From Rhodobacteraceae bacterium SB2 (GTDB lineage Bacteria; Pseudomonadota; Alphaproteobacteria; Rhodobacterales; Rhodobacteraceae): 64,000 nt of DNA. The position numbers were made by a program, and so were the translations under genes. Shown one piece after another: positions 54,258-63,061 of the stretch. The stretch's first letter is position 1. Every line of letters begins with the position of its first letter. Below the pieces are notes generated by a model that was given only the letters and a program-made list of their open reading frames with translations, had not been told where the DNA came from and did not search any database. The DNA lies in the NCBI GenBank assembly GCA_001642945.1, contig LGRT01000018.1:186001-250000 (forward strand). Direction: 5' to 3'.

Positions 54258-55100
54258 ATGTTTGATCTTTTTACAATCGAAAATTTTGGTAACCTGATCG
54301 TATTATTGGTTTTACAGGCCGTTCTTGGCTTTGATAATTTGCTTTATATTTCGATTGAAAGCCAAAGAGCGCCCGTGGCCCATCAAAAAGCCGTGCGGTT
54401 TTGGGGCATCATTATCGCCGTGGTGCTCAGGGTTGTTTTGCTTTTTGCAATGATCCATCTGATCGAAGCGCTTGGCGCACCCTTCTATATTTTCAGCTGG
54501 TCTGGAGTGTTAGAGGGCGGTGTGAATTTTGCCACATGCGTGTTCGTGCTAGGCGGTGTATTTTTGATGTACATAGCGGTTAAAGAAATTGGCCATCTTC
54601 TTACGATCCAACATCTGGATGCAGATCTTGATAACAAACCGGGGAAATCTGCCGTGCAGGTAGTTCTGCTGATCGTTTTGATGAACCTTATTTTCTCATT
54701 CGATTCAGTTCTATCCGCCTTGGCGATCACCAAAGTATTTGCGGTTCTGGCAACCGCAATCTTGCTATCTGGGCTGGCGATGTTGGTCTTAGCAGATGGT
54801 GTAACCGCCTTTTTGGAGAAAAACCGCATGTACGAGGTTTTAGGCCTGTTTATTCTGCTGATTGTCGGGATTGTACTGCTTGGAGAAAGCGGTCAAGCAG
54901 CAGCACATGCAATGCATGATCCCAGCTTAGCGCTGCGCGTCTTTGGCTATGAGATTATTCCCATGTCGAAAACAACATTTTATTTTAGCGTCTTGGTCCT
55001 GATTGTGGTGGAGATCATCCAATCAAGGTATAGCCGAAAACTAACGATTGAGCGCGGCCATAACGGCGCCGGAACAGCCAAGCCTAAACATCACTTATAA
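54258..55100 (+). CDS. TerC-family membrane protein
   Basis: This 280-residue TerC/YkoY-type inner-membrane protein has seven or more helices. The two acidic metal motifs are LGFDNLLYISIESQ (near 25-38) and NLIFSFDSVLSALAIT (near 152-167). Such proteins export manganese or support metalation of secreted proteins; tellurite resistance is a historic name. The start ATG 54258 has GGGG shortly upstream, and TTG 54249 is not favoured. It ends with a short basic tail. It stands alone between the pseudouridine synthase and DUF2927 genes. Confidence 0.88.
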   Translation: MFDLFTIENFGNLIVLLVLQAVLGFDNLLYISIESQRAPVAHQKAVRFWGIIIAVVLRVVLLFAMIHLIEALGAPFYIFSWSGVLEGGVNFATCVFVLGGVFLMYIAVKEIGHLLTIQHLDADLDNKPGKSAVQVVLLIVLMNLIFSFDSVLSALAITKVFAVLATAILLSGLAMLVLADGVTAFLEKNRMYEVLGLFILLIVGIVLLGESGQAAAHAMHDPSLALRVFGYEIIPMSKTTFYFSVLVLIVVEIIQSRYSRKLTIERGHNGAGTAKPKHHL

Positions 55101-55170
55101 GGCGCCCCTGCGCGTTAAACGTAAAGGCAATAGGCACAAAAGAAAAATGCCTGCGCTGGAGAAATAAGAC

Positions 55171-56142
55171 GTGCCAGATGTGACAAGCCCGACAATGTAT
55201 ATTGCGATAAAACAGCGCTGGAAACGCAGCCTCAAAGGCACAGGTGCGGCCCTCATCCTCAGCCTGAGCGGTTGCGCAGAGCTTGCCAATATCAAACGGG
55301 GCGCAGAGGACGCAAACAAACCGGCTTTTGCTGCTGAAACATCACGGCAGCTCAGGCAACGCTATGACCATCTTGCCACGGGCTTAATAGCCCAGGGGCT
55401 GCTTCGAACCGATGCTGGCTCCAATAGCCCGCGCGCGACACCAAAGGCCCTTACTGAGTTGTTTAACAGTTTGGCATTTTACGATGAATATGAACCAAGC
55501 AGCGGTTTTCAACCTGCCCAAGCGACGCCCACGGCGCTTTCAAAATGGCAAAGGCCGGTGAAGATCAATTTGCATTTTGGCCCCTCGCTCAGCCCTGAAA
55601 CCCGCGTGAAGGATACGCAATTCCTGTCAGATTATGCCACGCAACTGTCTGACATCACCCGCCATCCTATTGAGCTTACAACCGAGCTTGGGAATTTTCA
55701 CGTGGTTGTCGTGGATGAAGTGCATCGCATGAACATGGTGCAAAACCTACGCAAGAAGGATGTGCTTGTGCCGCCAAATATTCAACAAGTGATCCAACGG
55801 ATGCCCGCTGATATCCACTGCATGGTGTTAACGTTTTCTGCGCGGCACAGCCCCCATATTCATGAACAAGCGCTTGCGGTGATCCGCGCCGAGCATCCGC
55901 CGATGTTAAAGAAAGCCTGTTTTCATGAGGAAATTGCCCAAGGGTTAGGGCTTCACAATGACAACCCGGCAGCGCACCCCTCCATTTTCAATGATGATGA
56001 TGAATTCGCATTTTTAACAAATCAAGATGCCCTTCTTTTGCGGGTTCTCTACGATCCCCGCCTACCCGCCGGCATTGAATTGCAAGAGGCGCAACCGCTC
56101 TTGAAGCAATTGATAATTGAGCATAACGCGCCAAGCCGTTAA
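55171..56142 (+). CDS. DUF2927 lipoprotein
   Basis: This 323-residue protein carries a DUF2927 domain, frequent in Rhodobacteraceae and of unknown function. The N-terminal stretch [20 protein letters not shown] is a lipoprotein signal with lipobox LSGC (Cys35 from GTG 55171, or Cys27 from ATG 55195). The domain spans about 120-290 ([58 protein letters not shown]). [13 protein letters not shown] resembles a metallopeptidase helix, but the HExxH motif is not complete. GTG 55171 has GGAG nine bases upstream, so both starts are possible. Confidence 0.85.
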   Translation: MPDVTSPTMYIAIKQRWKRSLKGTGAALILSLSGCAELANIKRGAEDANKPAFAAETSRQLRQRYDHLATGLIAQGLLRTDAGSNSPRATPKALTELFNSLAFYDEYEPSSGFQPAQATPTALSKWQRPVKINLHFGPSLSPETRVKDTQFLSDYATQLSDITRHPIELTTELGNFHVVVVDEVHRMNMVQNLRKKDVLVPPNIQQVIQRMPADIHCMVLTFSARHSPHIHEQALAVIRAEHPPMLKKACFHEEIAQGLGLHNDNPAAHPSIFNDDDEFAFLTNQDALLLRVLYDPRLPAGIELQEAQPLLKQLIIEHNAPSR

Positions 56143-56204
56143 CCTTCCCGCCAGACGCTTTGATCTTTTTCAACCCCCTTCTCATACTATTAAAGGAGAA
56201 ACAG

Positions 56205-56651
56205 ATGCGCGCCGTGATCCAAAGGGTTCAGACAGCTTCCGTTGCCGTGAAAGGCGATCAGATCGGCACATGCGATGCAGGTATGCTCATCCTGATTTGT
56301 GCGATGCTGGAAGATACGCCCGAGCATGCCGAGAAACTGGCGTCAAAAATCGCCAAATTGCGAATATTTGCAGATATCGAGGGGCGGATGAACAAATCCT
56401 TGCTAGACATTGGCGGCAGCGCTTTGGTCATCAGTCAATTCACTCTGGCAGCCGATACAAAGCGCGGCAACAGACCTGGGTTTTCGCGCGCAGCGCCGCC
56501 CGAACTGGGAAGGCAACTTTACGAAACATTCGCAAAAGCCCTTGCTGATCTGGGCCCGCGCGTTGAAACCGGCCGTTTCGGAGCCGATATGCAGGTCAAT
56601 TTGATCAATGATGGACCAGTGACAATTTGGATCGACACAGAAGCCGATTAA
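56205..56651 (+). CDS. dtd: D-aminoacyl-tRNA deacylase
   Basis: DTD removes D-amino acids (and glycine from mischarged tRNA(Ala)) from tRNA, protecting translation. It has 148 residues from ATG 56205, which has AAAGGAG eight bases upstream. [20 protein letters not shown] is the family start. The two active-site motifs are [20 protein letters not shown] (near 78-97) and [15 protein letters not shown], the usual NxGPVT form. The frame open upstream to 56160 is not part of the family. It converges with the acyl-CoA dehydrogenase gene, 50 bases away. Confidence 0.95.
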   Translation: MRAVIQRVQTASVAVKGDQIGTCDAGMLILICAMLEDTPEHAEKLASKIAKLRIFADIEGRMNKSLLDIGGSALVISQFTLAADTKRGNRPGFSRAAPPELGRQLYETFAKALADLGPRVETGRFGADMQVNLINDGPVTIWIDTEAD

Positions 56652-56701
56652 AGCCACTTTAGGGCCGGCCCAGTTGCGCCAGTGCGCCGAAGCGGCGGAA
56701 T

Positions 56702-57937
56702 TTATTTTTGCGTATTGCTATATTTTTTCAATTCTGCGCGGGCCACTTGGCGGCGATGCACCGCATCGGGGCCATCGGCAAAGCGCAGCGTGCGAATATG
56801 CGTCCACATATGGGCAAGATCAAAATCTTGGCTGATGCCCCCTGCGCCATGCATTTGCATGGCCTCATCCACCACTTTGCCCGCCATCAACGGCGCGATC
56901 ACTTTGATTTTTGAAATCCATGGCTGAGCTGCCCGTAAACCGGCCGTATCCATCATATAGGCCGCCTTTAAACAGAGCAGACGCGCCATTTCGATCTCCA
57001 TACGCGCATTCGCGATGATATCATAATTGGCCCCCAATTCCGTAAGCTGCTTTCCAAAAGCCTCGCGTGACAAACCCCGCCGGCACATCATTTCCAAGGC
57101 TTTTTCAGCCTGCCCGATCGCGCGCATACAATGGTGAATCCGCCCTGGCCCCAACCGGCCTTGCGCCACTTCAAACCCGCGCCCTTCGCCAAGAATAATC
57201 GCATCTTGTGAAATTCTTACATCGGTGAAGCGCAAATGCATATGACCATGGGGTGCATCATCATTGCCAAAAACCTGCATTGGCCTTAGCACCTCGATTC
57301 CAGGCGTTTTCGGATCAAGCGCAAACATCGTATGGCGGCTGTGTTTGGCCGCTTCCGGCGCAGTACTGGCCATTAAAATATACAAAGCACAACGCGGATC
57401 CCCTGCGCCAGAAATCCACCATTTTTCACCATTTAATATAAAATCATCCCCGTCACGGCGCGCCTCAAAGGCCAATTGCGCCGCGTCAGAAGAGGCAAGC
57501 CCAGGTTCGGTCATCACATAGGCAGACCTGATCCGCCCCGCCAACAGATCACCCAGCCAACGATCTTTATGCAGCTGCGTACCGTAGCGCTCTAAAACTT
57601 CCATATTGCCGGTATCGGGGGCAGAGCAATTGAACACTTCGGCAGCCAAAGGCACTTTGCCCATTTCTTCAGCCAAATAGGCATATTCAACCGTGCTCAA
57701 GCCGTAGCCGCGATCGCTGCCAGTCAACCAGAAATTCCATAAATTGCGCTTGCGCGCCAAGGCTTTTAACCCATCGATGATTTCCAATTGCCGGTCCGTC
57801 ATTGCAAACCTGTTGCCGGACGGGTGTTTGCCCACTTCGGCATGATATTCGCGATCAAGCGGCGCAATATCGTTTTCGATCATCTCGCGCACCGCATTCA
57901 GCAGCGTAGCAACCCGTTCAGTTACACCTAAATCCAT
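56702..57937 (-). CDS. Acyl-CoA dehydrogenase
   Basis: This 411-residue FAD acyl-CoA dehydrogenase resembles the ACAD10/11-like branch. Conserved blocks are AYVMTEPGLASSDAAQLAFE (near 138-157), FILNGEKWWISGAGDPR, RIHHCMRAIGQAEKALEMMC and MHGAGGISQDFDLAHMWTHI near the C-terminus. WTHIRTLRFADGPDAVHRRQ ends the domain. The acyl chain preferred is not visible. ATG 57937 has AGAGGA eight bases upstream, and the gene follows an acyl-CoA ligase gene after nine bases. The pair activates and oxidises a fatty acid, probably of medium to long or branched chain. Confidence 0.9.
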   Translation of the reverse strand: MDLGVTERVATLLNAVREMIENDIAPLDREYHAEVGKHPSGNRFAMTDRQLEIIDGLKALARKRNLWNFWLTGSDRGYGLSTVEYAYLAEEMGKVPLAAEVFNCSAPDTGNMEVLERYGTQLHKDRWLGDLLAGRIRSAYVMTEPGLASSDAAQLAFEARRDGDDFILNGEKWWISGAGDPRCALYILMASTAPEAAKHSRHTMFALDPKTPGIEVLRPMQVFGNDDAPHGHMHLRFTDVRISQDAIILGEGRGFEVAQGRLGPGRIHHCMRAIGQAEKALEMMCRRGLSREAFGKQLTELGANYDIIANARMEIEMARLLCLKAAYMMDTAGLRAAQPWISKIKVIAPLMAGKVVDEAMQMHGAGGISQDFDLAHMWTHIRTLRFADGPDAVHRRQVARAELKKYSNTQK

Positions 57938-57946
57938 GGTAATCCT

Positions 57947-59581
57947 CTATGTTTCATTGGGCAATTCAAAGGCTTCAAATTGCTGACGCAACGTGAGCTT
58001 TGACACTTTACCGGTGGCCGTCAGGGGCAGTTTTTCAACAAACTCGATTGCATCGGGCAATTGCCAGCGCGCCACATGGGCCAAGAGAAGACTATCTATC
58101 TCGGCCTTTGTCACCTTATAGGACCCGCGAGGCACGACAACCAAAAGCGGCCGCTCATCCCATTTGGGATGGGGCACAGCAATCACGGCACAATTTGCCA
58201 CCTCAGGATGGCCCATCACAATATTTTCAAGATCAATCGAACTGATCCATTCGCCCCCTGATTTGATCAAGTCTTTCGCCCGGTCCTGAATGATTAAAAA
58301 CCCTTCTGGATCAATCGAGGCAACATCGCCAGTGCCGAACCAGCCGGCGCTGTCAAAGGCCGAAGCGGTGGCCGCAGGATCTTCAAAATAACCAGAAATG
58401 ATACCATTTCCGCGCACATAAAGATCGCCAGCAGCAATACCGTCATGCGGTAAAGCCTGCCCCGCCTCATCGACGATTTTTAAATCAACACCGAAAGCGC
58501 GCCGCCCCTGTCGGGCCTGCAAGTCAAACCGCTGATCCTGCGTTAATTCGCGATGGTGATGTTGCGATAAAAGCCCATGCGTGCCCACCGGACTCATTTC
58601 TGTCATCCCCCAGGCATGCACCACTGTCACGCCCGAGGTTTCGAAGGCTTCGATCATCGAGCGCGGCGCAGCAGACCCCCCTACGATCAAATTGTCAAAG
58701 CCTTTTGGATGGCGCCCGCGCGCTGCAATCTCACCTTGCAGACCCAACCACACGGTTGGAACCCCCCAAGCGGAAGACACTGCCTCATGCTCCATCAAAT
58801 CGAATAAAGAGGCCCCGTCCAGAGCGGGCCCGGGAAATATTAATGAGCTTCCCGTCATCGGCGCCGTGTAAGGCAGGCCCCATGCATTCACGTGGAACAA
58901 CGGCACAACCGGCAAAATACGCGCGCCCTCTTTCAGGCTGTTTGGAATCGAAATGGCGGTGGAATACGCGTGCAGCAGCGTTGAGCGATGCGAAAACAAC
59001 GCGCCTTTCGGGTTCCCCGTAGTGCCCGACGTGTAACACAGGCCCGAAGCTGTGTCTTCGGGCAGCTCTGGCCAATCAAAAACCGCGGGGTGCCCTTCTA
59101 ACAAGTCTTCATAACATAAAAAATCCAAGCTTGACTGGGGCATATGCTCGGGCCCGGTCATAACCACAAACTTGAGTGATTTGGGCAATTTATCCGCCAG
59201 CGCCTGCACCAGAGGCACGAAACTGGTGTCGATAAACAAAATCTCATCGCCGGCATGGCCAATGATATATAGCATTTGCTCAGCACTGAGGCGCGGATTG
59301 ATGGTGTGGCAGACCGCACCAATCCCAGATATCGCGTAATATAATTCAAAATGCCGATAGCCATTCCAAGCCAAAGTGGCAATTCTTGCGCCCGGTGCGA
59401 CGCCAAGCTTTTTTAAAGCATGCGCCAATTGTCCAACGCGGCGTAAACTGTCAGCGTAAGTTTGGCGATGTATATCACCTTCGGTGCGCACCGAAACCAT
59501 CTCGGCGCGTGGATGCGCCTCTGCCGCAAATTTTAAAATTTCGATAATCGACAACGGTCGATGCATCATTTGGCCAAGCAT
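57947..59581 (-). CDS. Acyl-CoA synthetase (AMP-forming, fatty-acid ligase type)
   Basis: This 544-residue AMP-binding enzyme joins a fatty or aryl acid to CoA. The P-loop-like motif [18 protein letters not shown] is near 188-205, and [14 protein letters not shown] near 321-334. The hinge region [20 protein letters not shown] (near 417) leads into [15 protein letters not shown]. The catalytic Lys is in [13 protein letters not shown] near 526. ATG 59581 follows a G-rich site GGGGGGGTGG. It leads the operon with the acyl-CoA dehydrogenase. Medium- or long-chain substrates are likely but not proven. Confidence 0.9.
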   Translation of the reverse strand: MLGQMMHRPLSIIEILKFAAEAHPRAEMVSVRTEGDIHRQTYADSLRRVGQLAHALKKLGVAPGARIATLAWNGYRHFELYYAISGIGAVCHTINPRLSAEQMLYIIGHAGDEILFIDTSFVPLVQALADKLPKSLKFVVMTGPEHMPQSSLDFLCYEDLLEGHPAVFDWPELPEDTASGLCYTSGTTGNPKGALFSHRSTLLHAYSTAISIPNSLKEGARILPVVPLFHVNAWGLPYTAPMTGSSLIFPGPALDGASLFDLMEHEAVSSAWGVPTVWLGLQGEIAARGRHPKGFDNLIVGGSAAPRSMIEAFETSGVTVVHAWGMTEMSPVGTHGLLSQHHHRELTQDQRFDLQARQGRRAFGVDLKIVDEAGQALPHDGIAAGDLYVRGNGIISGYFEDPAATASAFDSAGWFGTGDVASIDPEGFLIIQDRAKDLIKSGGEWISSIDLENIVMGHPEVANCAVIAVPHPKWDERPLLVVVPRGSYKVTKAEIDSLLLAHVARWQLPDAIEFVEKLPLTATGKVSKLTLRQQFEAFELPNET

Positions 59582-59678
59582 TCACCACCCCCCCTGCAGC
59601 GTCTGATTGCCATATGAAAAGGAAATCGCGCCGTTTGCAAGCCACGTTCTTGCCGCGGCCCATGCAGAGCTGAACAGA

Positions 59679-61211
59679 TTATCCATCTTCTTGAATATCC
59701 AAAGCCAAAGGCGCCGGAGCTTGCGCGCGAAGATCCTCGATTTGAAGCGGGGTTGAGGGTTTGGACAATCGGTTACGCACCACCCAGATCAGCCGCTGCT
59801 CGGCCCGGGTGATCGCCACATAGGCAAGGCGCTTCCAAAGCGGTTGATTGGCCTCGACTCGCCCCATACGCGCAGCCATTTCCAGATCTGGTGCAAAAAC
59901 CTGCACCGTTTCCCATTGGCTGCCCTGCGCTTTATGGATGGTCACGGCCGCGCCATGTAAAAAAGCGGCGCCCATATTGGCCGCAAACGGAATAAACGGT
60001 TCTTCTTCACCGGGTTTTTCAATTTTGATGATAGAAGCCGCTGAAACTTTTGGGTCTTCCGCCCCGATCACGTGCAATTTTGAAAAGCCGGCGCGCCGCC
60101 CAGGCCCCAAATAGACAATTTGCGCGCCTTTGATGAGGCCCCGTGCCTCCAAATCAAGGCGCTTCTTGCGATGTTTCAATGGCAATTCAATCCCATCGCA
60201 AATCAGTGGTTCGCCCTCAAGCAGCTCGGTGTCCGGTGCATCATAAACCCTTCGAAAGGCAGAAATAAGCCGAATTCGGGTGGCATTGCGCCAAACCAGA
60301 ACCGGGCTGCGGGCCATCAGATCAACATCGACGCGCTGGCCCAAAACAACGCGCTCATCGCGCGCGGCATAATGCGATATCATCGCTTCAAAATCAGCAA
60401 ATCCAAGCGCAGGATCACCCAGCGCATGGGCCAAATCCAAGATCGGATTATCCGCATCTTGGCGGTGAACGCGTTGCAGCGTGATCTGCTTTTCTGGTTC
60501 TAATTTTTCAAATACCATTTGGCCTGATTGGTTTACCGGGGCCAATTGCGCCGGATCTCCGAATAAAACCAATATTGGAAAAATTTGCTGTAAATCTTCA
60601 AATTGTCGATCATCCAACATTGAGGCTTCATCGATAAAGCCGATATCCAACGGATCTTCGCGACGCTTCCAGCCGGTAATAAAATCCGAACCGCGCAGGC
60701 CAGCCGCCGCCAGCGCCCCGGGGATAGATTTATTGTTTTGGTAAAACTCAAAAGCGCGCGCCAGGGCCGCCTCGCTTAAATCTTCAATCTGGGGTTTTTC
60801 AGATTGACCGGCCAGCCAATCAGCAATTTTTTCATATTCCGGATCATAAACCGGCGTATAAAGAATGCGGTGAATGGTTGTGGCCGGTACACCTTTCATA
60901 CGCAGCACGCTGGCGGCTTTATTCGTGGGTGCCAAAATCGCCAAACTGCGCTTGGTACGATTGCGCCGCGGTTCATAATCCCCCGACACCACATCAACAC
61001 CGATGCGCCGCATCGCGTGATAAAGTTCCGACAGCAATAAGGTTTTTCCAGAACCCGCTTTACCGATCAAAGCGGTAACCCGGGCATCGCGCTCGCGCCC
61101 CGGCACCAAAAGGTTGTTTTCAAGATCTACGCCAGCGGCGCGCAGCAGCGCCGCCACATGATCATAAGCCTCTGCTTGATCTAAAGAAAGTTCAACCTGC
61201 CGTACCTGCAT
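59679..61211 (-). CDS. RecD/UvrD-type superfamily 1 ATPase, putative helicase
   Basis: This 510-residue SF1 ATPase resembles RecD-like helicases. Walker A is GKAGSGKT at 50-57 (VTALIGKAGSGKTLLLSE). The conserved Q-like opening LSLDQAEAYDHV stands near the N-terminus. APTNKAASVLRMKGVPATTI is motif Ia, GFIDEASMLDD motif II near 190, and LFGDPAQLAPVNQ motif III. TIHKAQGSQWETVQVF and AYVAITRAEQRLIWVV are the C-terminal motifs. It could act in DNA repair or processing. It lies 52 bases downstream of luxI on the same strand, so a shared transcript is possible but no direct link is known. Confidence 0.85.
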   Translation of the reverse strand: MQVRQVELSLDQAEAYDHVAALLRAAGVDLENNLLVPGRERDARVTALIGKAGSGKTLLLSELYHAMRRIGVDVVSGDYEPRRNRTKRSLAILAPTNKAASVLRMKGVPATTIHRILYTPVYDPEYEKIADWLAGQSEKPQIEDLSEAALARAFEFYQNNKSIPGALAAAGLRGSDFITGWKRREDPLDIGFIDEASMLDDRQFEDLQQIFPILVLFGDPAQLAPVNQSGQMVFEKLEPEKQITLQRVHRQDADNPILDLAHALGDPALGFADFEAMISHYAARDERVVLGQRVDVDLMARSPVLVWRNATRIRLISAFRRVYDAPDTELLEGEPLICDGIELPLKHRKKRLDLEARGLIKGAQIVYLGPGRRAGFSKLHVIGAEDPKVSAASIIKIEKPGEEEPFIPFAANMGAAFLHGAAVTIHKAQGSQWETVQVFAPDLEMAARMGRVEANQPLWKRLAYVAITRAEQRLIWVVRNRLSKPSTPLQIEDLRAQAPAPLALDIQEDG

Positions 61212-61263
61212 AAGCGTAGTTTACCGGCCAAGCCACCAAAGCACCAGCGAGAAGCCACTTTCT

Positions 61264-61896
61264 TTACGGCACGGGCACCACGCGCTTACTTGCCCCAAAA
61301 GCCAAGTCAAACCAATGGCTTGAATGTTCCGGCAAAACCTTCGCGCTGCGGGCAACCGTCTGGCGTTGCAAGGGGGAAAAACTCCATAATCCCAGACCGA
61401 TATATGTTTTACCGGAGCCCTGCTCGGCTAAAATCTCAGGGGTTGCCCCGATACGTCGATAGATGCGCCGCATCGTATGATCAAACACAGCCACCGATTG
61501 CTCAACGCCAAACCCAAGCATGACCTCACCCGCCGCCAGCATCAATTTTGACGCGCTATGCTTGAAAGCTTTGGGGGCCAGACAAAACCGCGTAGATTCC
61601 CAGATCAACGGGCTGCTCAGGCTGCTGCCTCCCAGCAAAAAACGGAACTTCTCATTGATCATACAGCGCCCAGTGGTGGGCAGCAGACGCAAAGAGCCCT
61701 CATGCCGACCAAGGTTATTTTCCAAAATCACATAAAGCGGATTAAGCGCGTCATACTCATCGCGCTCAAAGCCATTTTCATCCACATCCACCTGCCATTT
61801 AAGGCGGGTTTTAAATTGGGCGGCACGATCACGAAACATAGTGTCGCGCAAAAGCGGGTGATCAGACAGCTGATCGCCATAAAGATATCTAAGCAA
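61264..61896 (-). CDS. luxI: Acyl-homoserine-lactone synthase (LuxI family)
   Basis: This enzyme makes an N-acyl-homoserine lactone signal from acyl-ACP and S-adenosylmethionine. It has 210 residues. The conserved N-terminal pattern is FRDRAAQFKTRLKWQVD, with Arg22 or Arg24 and Trp34. ERDEYDALNPLYVI gives the Asp residues, LRLLPTTGRCMI the Arg near 70, and IWESTRFCL the Glu and Arg near 99-102. The start is TTG 61896 (MLRYLYGDQL), with AGGGG nine bases upstream, since no ATG fits. It is 83 bases downstream of luxR in the same direction. A long-chain signal is usual in Roseobacter, but chain length cannot be read from sequence. Confidence 0.92.
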   Translation of the reverse strand: MLRYLYGDQLSDHPLLRDTMFRDRAAQFKTRLKWQVDVDENGFERDEYDALNPLYVILENNLGRHEGSLRLLPTTGRCMINEKFRFLLGGSSLSSPLIWESTRFCLAPKAFKHSASKLMLAAGEVMLGFGVEQSVAVFDHTMRRIYRRIGATPEILAEQGSGKTYIGLGLWSFSPLQRQTVARSAKVLPEHSSHWFDLAFGASKRVVPVP

Positions 61897-61940
61897 ATAT
61901 ATAATCCCCTGATTGCCTTAAAAAGACTAGGATCAGACCA

Positions 61941-61955
61941 TTAAACTTAGCTTAG
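61941..61955. promoter_or_regulatory. Degenerate CtrA-like site between luxR and luxI
   Basis: Plus-strand TTAA-ACTTAGC-TTAG differs by one base from TTAA-N7-TTAA. It lies 45 bases upstream of the luxI start. On its own it is weak evidence. It gains interest from the perfect site before the operon. No clear lux box was found here. Confidence 0.2.
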
Positions 61956-61979
61956 ACATGCGCGCGCAGCGCAGGCGAG

Positions 61980-62708
61980 CTAGAGCAAAATCAACCCGCG
62001 GCTAACCGCCAACGAAACCGCATGCGTGGTATTGGCAGCGCCCAATTTATAGCGGGCGCTTTCAATATAGACGCGCAATGTATTTTCCGAAATGCATAAT
62101 GTATGCGCAACTTGCGCCCGGCTATACCCAAGCGCCAGAAATGTCAGCGTTTCATTTTCGCGCGGGGAAAGCACCGGGCTGGGATCTACGACACCCTCAG
62201 CTTCGATATCTAAAATTTTTTTATTAAAATAATGCGCAATTAAAATAAGGTCGCGCCGAGCCGTTTCGATAAAGCCCGCCCATGCCTCATCCGAAGCGTT
62301 ATGACTGATCGTAAACAAAGCGTATTGGCCTTTTGGCCCTCGGATCGGAATAGACAGCCCCTGACGGCCCACCCCATGCTCTAACGCGTCAGCCTGAAAC
62401 GCCCGCGCCGCTTTGCTTGACCAATCAAGATCCTTCCAATCAACGGGGTGAAACCGCTGAAAGCCCCCCAAAACCACCGGATCAATACGAATATAGGATT
62501 GCTGAATATAGCGGCTGACCCAAGCGCCCGAATACGTGCCCACCCCCAGCCGTCCACATTTCGAATTCACCCAATGATAAACCATATGATCAACGGAAAA
62601 TACATCGCGAAATTCTTCAATAACGGATTGAACATCAGCCAGCTGGCTGGCGTTCTCGAGGCGCCCCAGCGTGGGTTCGAAGGTCGTGATCTTTGTGTAA
62701 CGCGTCAC
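61980..62708 (-). CDS. luxR: LuxR-family quorum-sensing regulator
   Basis: This is a 242-residue AHL-responsive transcription factor. The autoinducer-binding domain (about 15-160) keeps the aromatic and Asp residues in YHWVN, AWVSRYIQQSYIRIDPVVLG and WKDLDWSSKAARAFQADA. The C-terminal LuxR helix-turn-helix (about 175-235) shows LSPRENETLTFLALGYSRAQ and SENTLRVYIESARYKL. GTG 62708 is chosen because TAGGGG, overlapping the upstream small gene's stop, stands seven bases before it. A TTG at 62735 would lie inside that gene. It is followed by luxI. DNA target is unknown; no typical lux box was found nearby. Confidence 0.92.
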   Translation of the reverse strand: MTRYTKITTFEPTLGRLENASQLADVQSVIEEFRDVFSVDHMVYHWVNSKCGRLGVGTYSGAWVSRYIQQSYIRIDPVVLGGFQRFHPVDWKDLDWSSKAARAFQADALEHGVGRQGLSIPIRGPKGQYALFTISHNASDEAWAGFIETARRDLILIAHYFNKKILDIEAEGVVDPSPVLSPRENETLTFLALGYSRAQVAHTLCISENTLRVYIESARYKLGAANTTHAVSLAVSRGLILL

Positions 62709-62718
62709 TGCGCAGCCC

Positions 62719-62853
62719 CTAGGTTTTTGCCGCAATTTCCAGTGCAGCCATTAATTGCGCATTGTCTAATTGCAAAGCCAGCCCCTCTAGGCCGTTCTTC
62801 TCAGCGAAAGTACGAAGATCTGAAAGGACATCAATAATCCAATTATGCGTCAT
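62719..62853 (-). CDS. 44-residue small protein upstream of luxR
   Basis: This short frame begins MTHNWIIDVLSDLRTFAEKN and ends QLMAALEIAAKT. It is predicted to form two amphipathic helices with a conserved-looking Trp5 and no signal or membrane segment. It runs from ATG 62853 to a TAG at 62719-62721. The GTG of luxR follows ten bases later, with the luxR ribosome site overlapping this stop, so the two are probably translationally coupled. I recall similar tiny proteins next to LuxR genes in Rhodobacteraceae but cannot confirm this here. It could be a regulatory partner of LuxR, a leader peptide or a simple accessory protein. Confidence 0.65.
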   Translation of the reverse strand: MTHNWIIDVLSDLRTFAEKNGLEGLALQLDNAQLMAALEIAAKT

Positions 62854-62873
62854 AGCGATTCTCACGAAAAATG

Positions 62874-62889
62874 GTTAACAGAGTGTTAA
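62874..62889 (-). promoter_or_regulatory. Perfect CtrA-consensus site upstream of the luxR operon
   Basis: Read on the minus strand, TTAACACTCTGTTAAC matches TTAA-N7-TTAAC, the full CtrA box of alphaproteobacteria. It ends 20 bases before the 44-codon gene. If used as a CtrA-activated -35 region, the transcript would start near or within that small gene. If the operon's promoter lies further upstream, CtrA binding would repress. Confidence 0.6.
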
Positions 62890-63061
62890 ATCTAGGATAG
62901 CAAAGCGTCTGATTTAACGAAATTCGCGTTTTCCAATTCCCCAAAAATAGTGAGGGGTTCGCAATAAACCACTGAAAACCAAAGAACGACCCAAAAAAAG
63001 CTGCACGCCCCCTCTAACAAAAGCGATTCGTTGCAACCTGCCCAAGGCGTCACTTTTAAAT

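Noticed and set aside
61897-61979. Search for a lux box between luxR and luxI
   Set aside because: No 18-20 base palindrome with ACCTG/CAGGT-like arms could be found. Only a degenerate CtrA-like element is present.
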